From Aalborgiella sp043740415 (lineage in GTDB: Bacteria; Pseudomonadota; Gammaproteobacteria; Burkholderiales; Burkholderiaceae_C): DNA of 7,262 nucleotides. This document shows positions 5,680 through 7,262 of the stretch, in pieces. How positions within the stretch are numbered: the first letter of the stretch is position 1; each line of letters starts with the position of its first letter. The notes beneath the pieces are model-generated. The model ran no database searches. It was given only the letters and a program-made list of their open reading frames with translations, and was not told the DNA's origin. The stretch lies in contig JAYUCJ010000224.1 of assembly GCA_043740415.1 (NCBI GenBank), positions 1 to 7,262 of the forward strand, given 5' to 3'. Position numbers and translations under genes: made by a program.

Positions 5680-6882
5680 CTATCCTACGAGCCGAGCCGT
5701 CTTCAGGTCGTAGGCCACATCAGTAATCGACCCATCCCGAATGCGTTTAACCGCTTCGTCGATTACATGCAGCGGCACCAGGAACCATTCCCTTGGTTTC
5801 ACCGAATTTCCAAATCTGTCATCGATGGTCAAGTCGATTTGCGCCGCACCAAACAAGCGGTGAAAGATGTTTTCAAGCCTAGTACGGTTCAGATTGTGAA
5901 GTTTGTAGGTCGCAACAATCTCCACGTCGGCCAAGAGATAGGTTGCATCCTTTGCCGCCCCAGCAATACGGTTCTCAACCTTGCCCCCAGTCAAGCCGAT
6001 TTTGTGAATCAGTTCGCGGTGCTCTGTCACAAATGGATGGGTAGACTGGCTACGCAATACATAGATGGTTCCAGACTCAATGTCGTCAGGCTCCGCCATG
6101 CCGCCAAACAATGGGCCATCGTCCTTGCGTATCAGGCGTCGGCCCACCGGCGTATCTCCGTCCGAATATAGCGAGCGTGACAGCGAACGCAGCAGCAGGT
6201 CGCTTTCGGTACGGTTGTCAAAAATGACTCCCAGACGCGGGTTTTCGCGTCCATCCTTGGTCTTGGTACCTTCATTCATTCCGGCGACATAAGCGATCTG
6301 GCCGCCAATGATGAAAAAATCGCCCAGCTCAATACTGGCGTTCTTAACAAAAGGCTTGGCAATCCATGATCGCGCCTGGAGCCCGGCACCGGCTTCTTCA
6401 AACAAGTGTTTGAACTGCTCAAAATCCGGGCAAGGTGTTCGGTTGGCAATGTCTTCTGCTGCCTTTATTTCGACATACGGGCGCACATTTCGCAGCACGG
6501 TGATGTCGTTCTGGTCGGGAGGCTCGCCCCCCACCGCCAAGCCAATCCCAAGCTCGGCCAGCAAGGCATCTTCATCCATGTCGTCCATATCAGCCTGGAT
6601 CGCATCAGGACCCGACAAAATGCCGGGGCCATCCAGTCCAGTCAGCAGGTTTTTCGCTTCGGGTAACTTGCGCAATTGATCCAGGCGCACGGCATACAGC
6701 CGCTCAAAGATGTCGCGACCATCGCCATGCAGCGGTGTGCGGCCATGGGTCTGGTGGAAACGCAGAAAGTCCTCAAAGCCCGCGATGATGCGTTCTTCAC
6801 GTGGGGTTCGGCTGGCTGCCTTGAGTGGCGCAATTTCTACGCCTAAGGCATCCAACAGTTCGTCGTCGTCCAACTCAGTCAT
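5680..6882 (-). CDS. GIY-YIG nuclease family protein (T5orf172/MUG113-like)
   Basis: A 400-residue protein whose C-terminal third is a GIY-YIG endonuclease fold. It shows GTIYVLRS (271-278) as the GIY strand, HKIGLTGG (293-300) as the YIG strand, R305 as the likely catalytic arginine, and E337 in RLENIFHRLFG as the metal-binding glutamate. REWFLVPL (364-371) closes the domain, as in T5orf172-type relatives. Residues 125-265 form a separate compact domain (IELGDFFIIGGQIAYVAGMN) that I cannot name. The N-terminus carries an acidic leucine motif (DDDELLDALGVEI, 5-17) repeated at 103-114 (DEDALLAELGIG). The start is supported by AAGGAG nine bases upstream, and the ATG overlaps the preceding ORF's stop by 8 bases, implying co-translation. 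Such proteins often accompany helicases or methylases in restriction-like clusters. All motif residues look intact, so cleavage activity is plausible. Substrate unknown. Confidence 0.85.
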   Translation of the reverse strand: MTELDDDELLDALGVEIAPLKAASRTPREERIIAGFEDFLRFHQTHGRTPLHGDGRDIFERLYAVRLDQLRKLPEAKNLLTGLDGPGILSGPDAIQADMDDMDEDALLAELGIGLAVGGEPPDQNDITVLRNVRPYVEIKAAEDIANRTPCPDFEQFKHLFEEAGAGLQARSWIAKPFVKNASIELGDFFIIGGQIAYVAGMNEGTKTKDGRENPRLGVIFDNRTESDLLLRSLSRSLYSDGDTPVGRRLIRKDDGPLFGGMAEPDDIESGTIYVLRSQSTHPFVTEHRELIHKIGLTGGKVENRIAGAAKDATYLLADVEIVATYKLHNLNRTRLENIFHRLFGAAQIDLTIDDRFGNSVKPREWFLVPLHVIDEAVKRIRDGSITDVAYDLKTARLVG

Positions 6883-7069
6883 TGCCGGATTCTCCTTGCA
6901 CCTGCACGGCCTTAGCCTGTGCTCGGTAACGCGTCAGTGCAGCCACGCCTTCGGCCATACGTTTCTCCCAGGCATCGGCGGAGTAAATGTCTGGCAAACG
7001 ACAGCGTTCCTGCTTGAAATGCAACGCGCGTTTTGACAGTTCGCGGGCTTCCACTTCAGGAATGCTCAC
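6875..7069 (-). CDS. Short ORF upstream of the nuclease gene; possibly the C-terminal tail of a truncated larger gene
   Basis: The frame encodes 64 residues from a GTG at 7069, starting SIPEVEARELSKRALHFKQE and containing RLPDIYSADAWEKRM and AALTRYRAQAKAVQ. It is mostly helical and charged, with no membrane segment, and I do not recognise it. Its stop overlaps the nuclease start by 8 bases, so it belongs to the same transcript. The start is doubtful: the purine run AAGAAG touches the GTG without spacing, and the frame stays open nine more codons upstream (ISYPLSAAKK) to a TGA at about 7099-7097, with protein-like composition. Either it is a real small gene or it is the end of a larger protein whose front was removed by an insertion or deletion near 7097. 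Confidence 0.55.
   Translation of the reverse strand: MSIPEVEARELSKRALHFKQERCRLPDIYSADAWEKRMAEGVAALTRYRAQAKAVQVQGESGND
6892..6897 (-). promoter_or_regulatory. Ribosome binding site of the GIY-YIG gene
   Basis: AAGGAG on the minus strand, nine bases before the ATG at 6882. It lies inside the end of the upstream short ORF and fixes the start of the nuclease gene. Confidence 0.7.
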
Positions 7070-7155
7070 CTTCTTGGCGGCGGATAGCGGATAGGAAATT
7101 CAATCGCATGAGGCAAAGTATGACACGGTTTTTTGGTATCCAGGCGCCTGTGAGC
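7070..7155. other. Gap between two minus-strand ORFs, possible junction
   Basis: These 86 bp separate the TAG of the right-edge ORF from the GTG of the short ORF. A run AACCGTGTCATACTTTGCCT is seen on the minus strand, but no convincing promoter, inverted repeat or terminator. A recombination junction near 7097 would explain why the short ORF's frame closes abruptly. Confidence 0.3.
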
Positions 7156-7262
7156 CTATGGCCAATGCAGTTTGAGCCGGCGCAGTCGCTCAATAGCCAG
7201 AGCGTTGGCCGCTAGTTGGCTTTCGGTCTGCCACGCGCGCAGCCTACTCCCGCAGCGGGTCT
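7156..7262 (-). CDS. 3' end of an unrecognised ORF running off the right edge
   Basis: The last 34 codons are visible, containing RAWQTESQLAANALAIERLR and ending RLKLHWP before TAG at 7158-7156. The start lies outside the window. The composition is protein-like and GC-rich with an amphipathic helix. I cannot say whether it belongs to a transposase, a restriction-type gene or another family. Confidence 0.45.
   Translation of the reverse strand, partial: TRCGSRLRAWQTESQLAANALAIERLRRLKLHWP

Noticed and set aside
1..7262. CRISPR array, tRNA or rRNA genes
   Set aside because: No regularly spaced direct repeats were seen, and no full cloverleaf or rRNA sequence was recognised on either strand.

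Overview
The window looks like an accessory region of a betaproteobacterium, probably Burkholderiales/Comamonadaceae. This rests on GC-rich codon use in the IS genes, an IS91-type transposase of a sort common in that order, and an intergenic motif (about 2889-2970) that I remember as frequent in Comamonadaceae. The taxonomy is inference, not a database result.

Left third (1-2800): a pile-up of mobile DNA. A broken IS91-family (HUH) transposase runs off the left edge on the minus strand (1-592). An apparently complete ISNCY-type element (601-2605) abuts it, with imperfect terminal inverted repeats beginning TGTA and an intact minus-strand DDE transposase (811-2331). Directly against its right end lies a 193-bp MITE-like unit (2606-2798) bounded by 25-bp perfect inverted repeats. 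I found no target-site duplication around the ISNCY element.

Middle (2800-3271): no convincing gene. It holds a possible 3' end of a lost gene, the Comamonadaceae-type repeat ending in a terminator-like hairpin, a strong bidirectional rho-independent terminator (3091-3127), and paired G-rich repeats (3203-3223).

Right half (3272-7262): genes on the minus strand, read from right to left. They are the 3' end of an unrecognised ORF (7262-7156), a short ORF that may be the tail of a truncated gene (7069-6875), a GIY-YIG nuclease-family protein (6882-5680), a STAS-like plus GHKL-ATPase protein (5639-4308), a small STAS-like/DUF4325 protein (4311-3991), and a single-pass membrane protein (3994-3272). 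The last three are joined by 4-base ATGA overlaps and end before the 3091-3127 terminator. They form a tight three-gene unit.

The most interesting feature is that unit: a GHKL ATPase, a STAS-like partner and a membrane protein. Its logic recalls anti-sigma/anti-anti-sigma partner switching (SpoIIAB/SpoIIAA), but no sigma factor is present and the likely output is the membrane protein. Given the nuclease gene upstream and the mobile-element surroundings, a host-defence or stress-signalling role is a reasonable hypothesis, but nothing in the sequence proves it.
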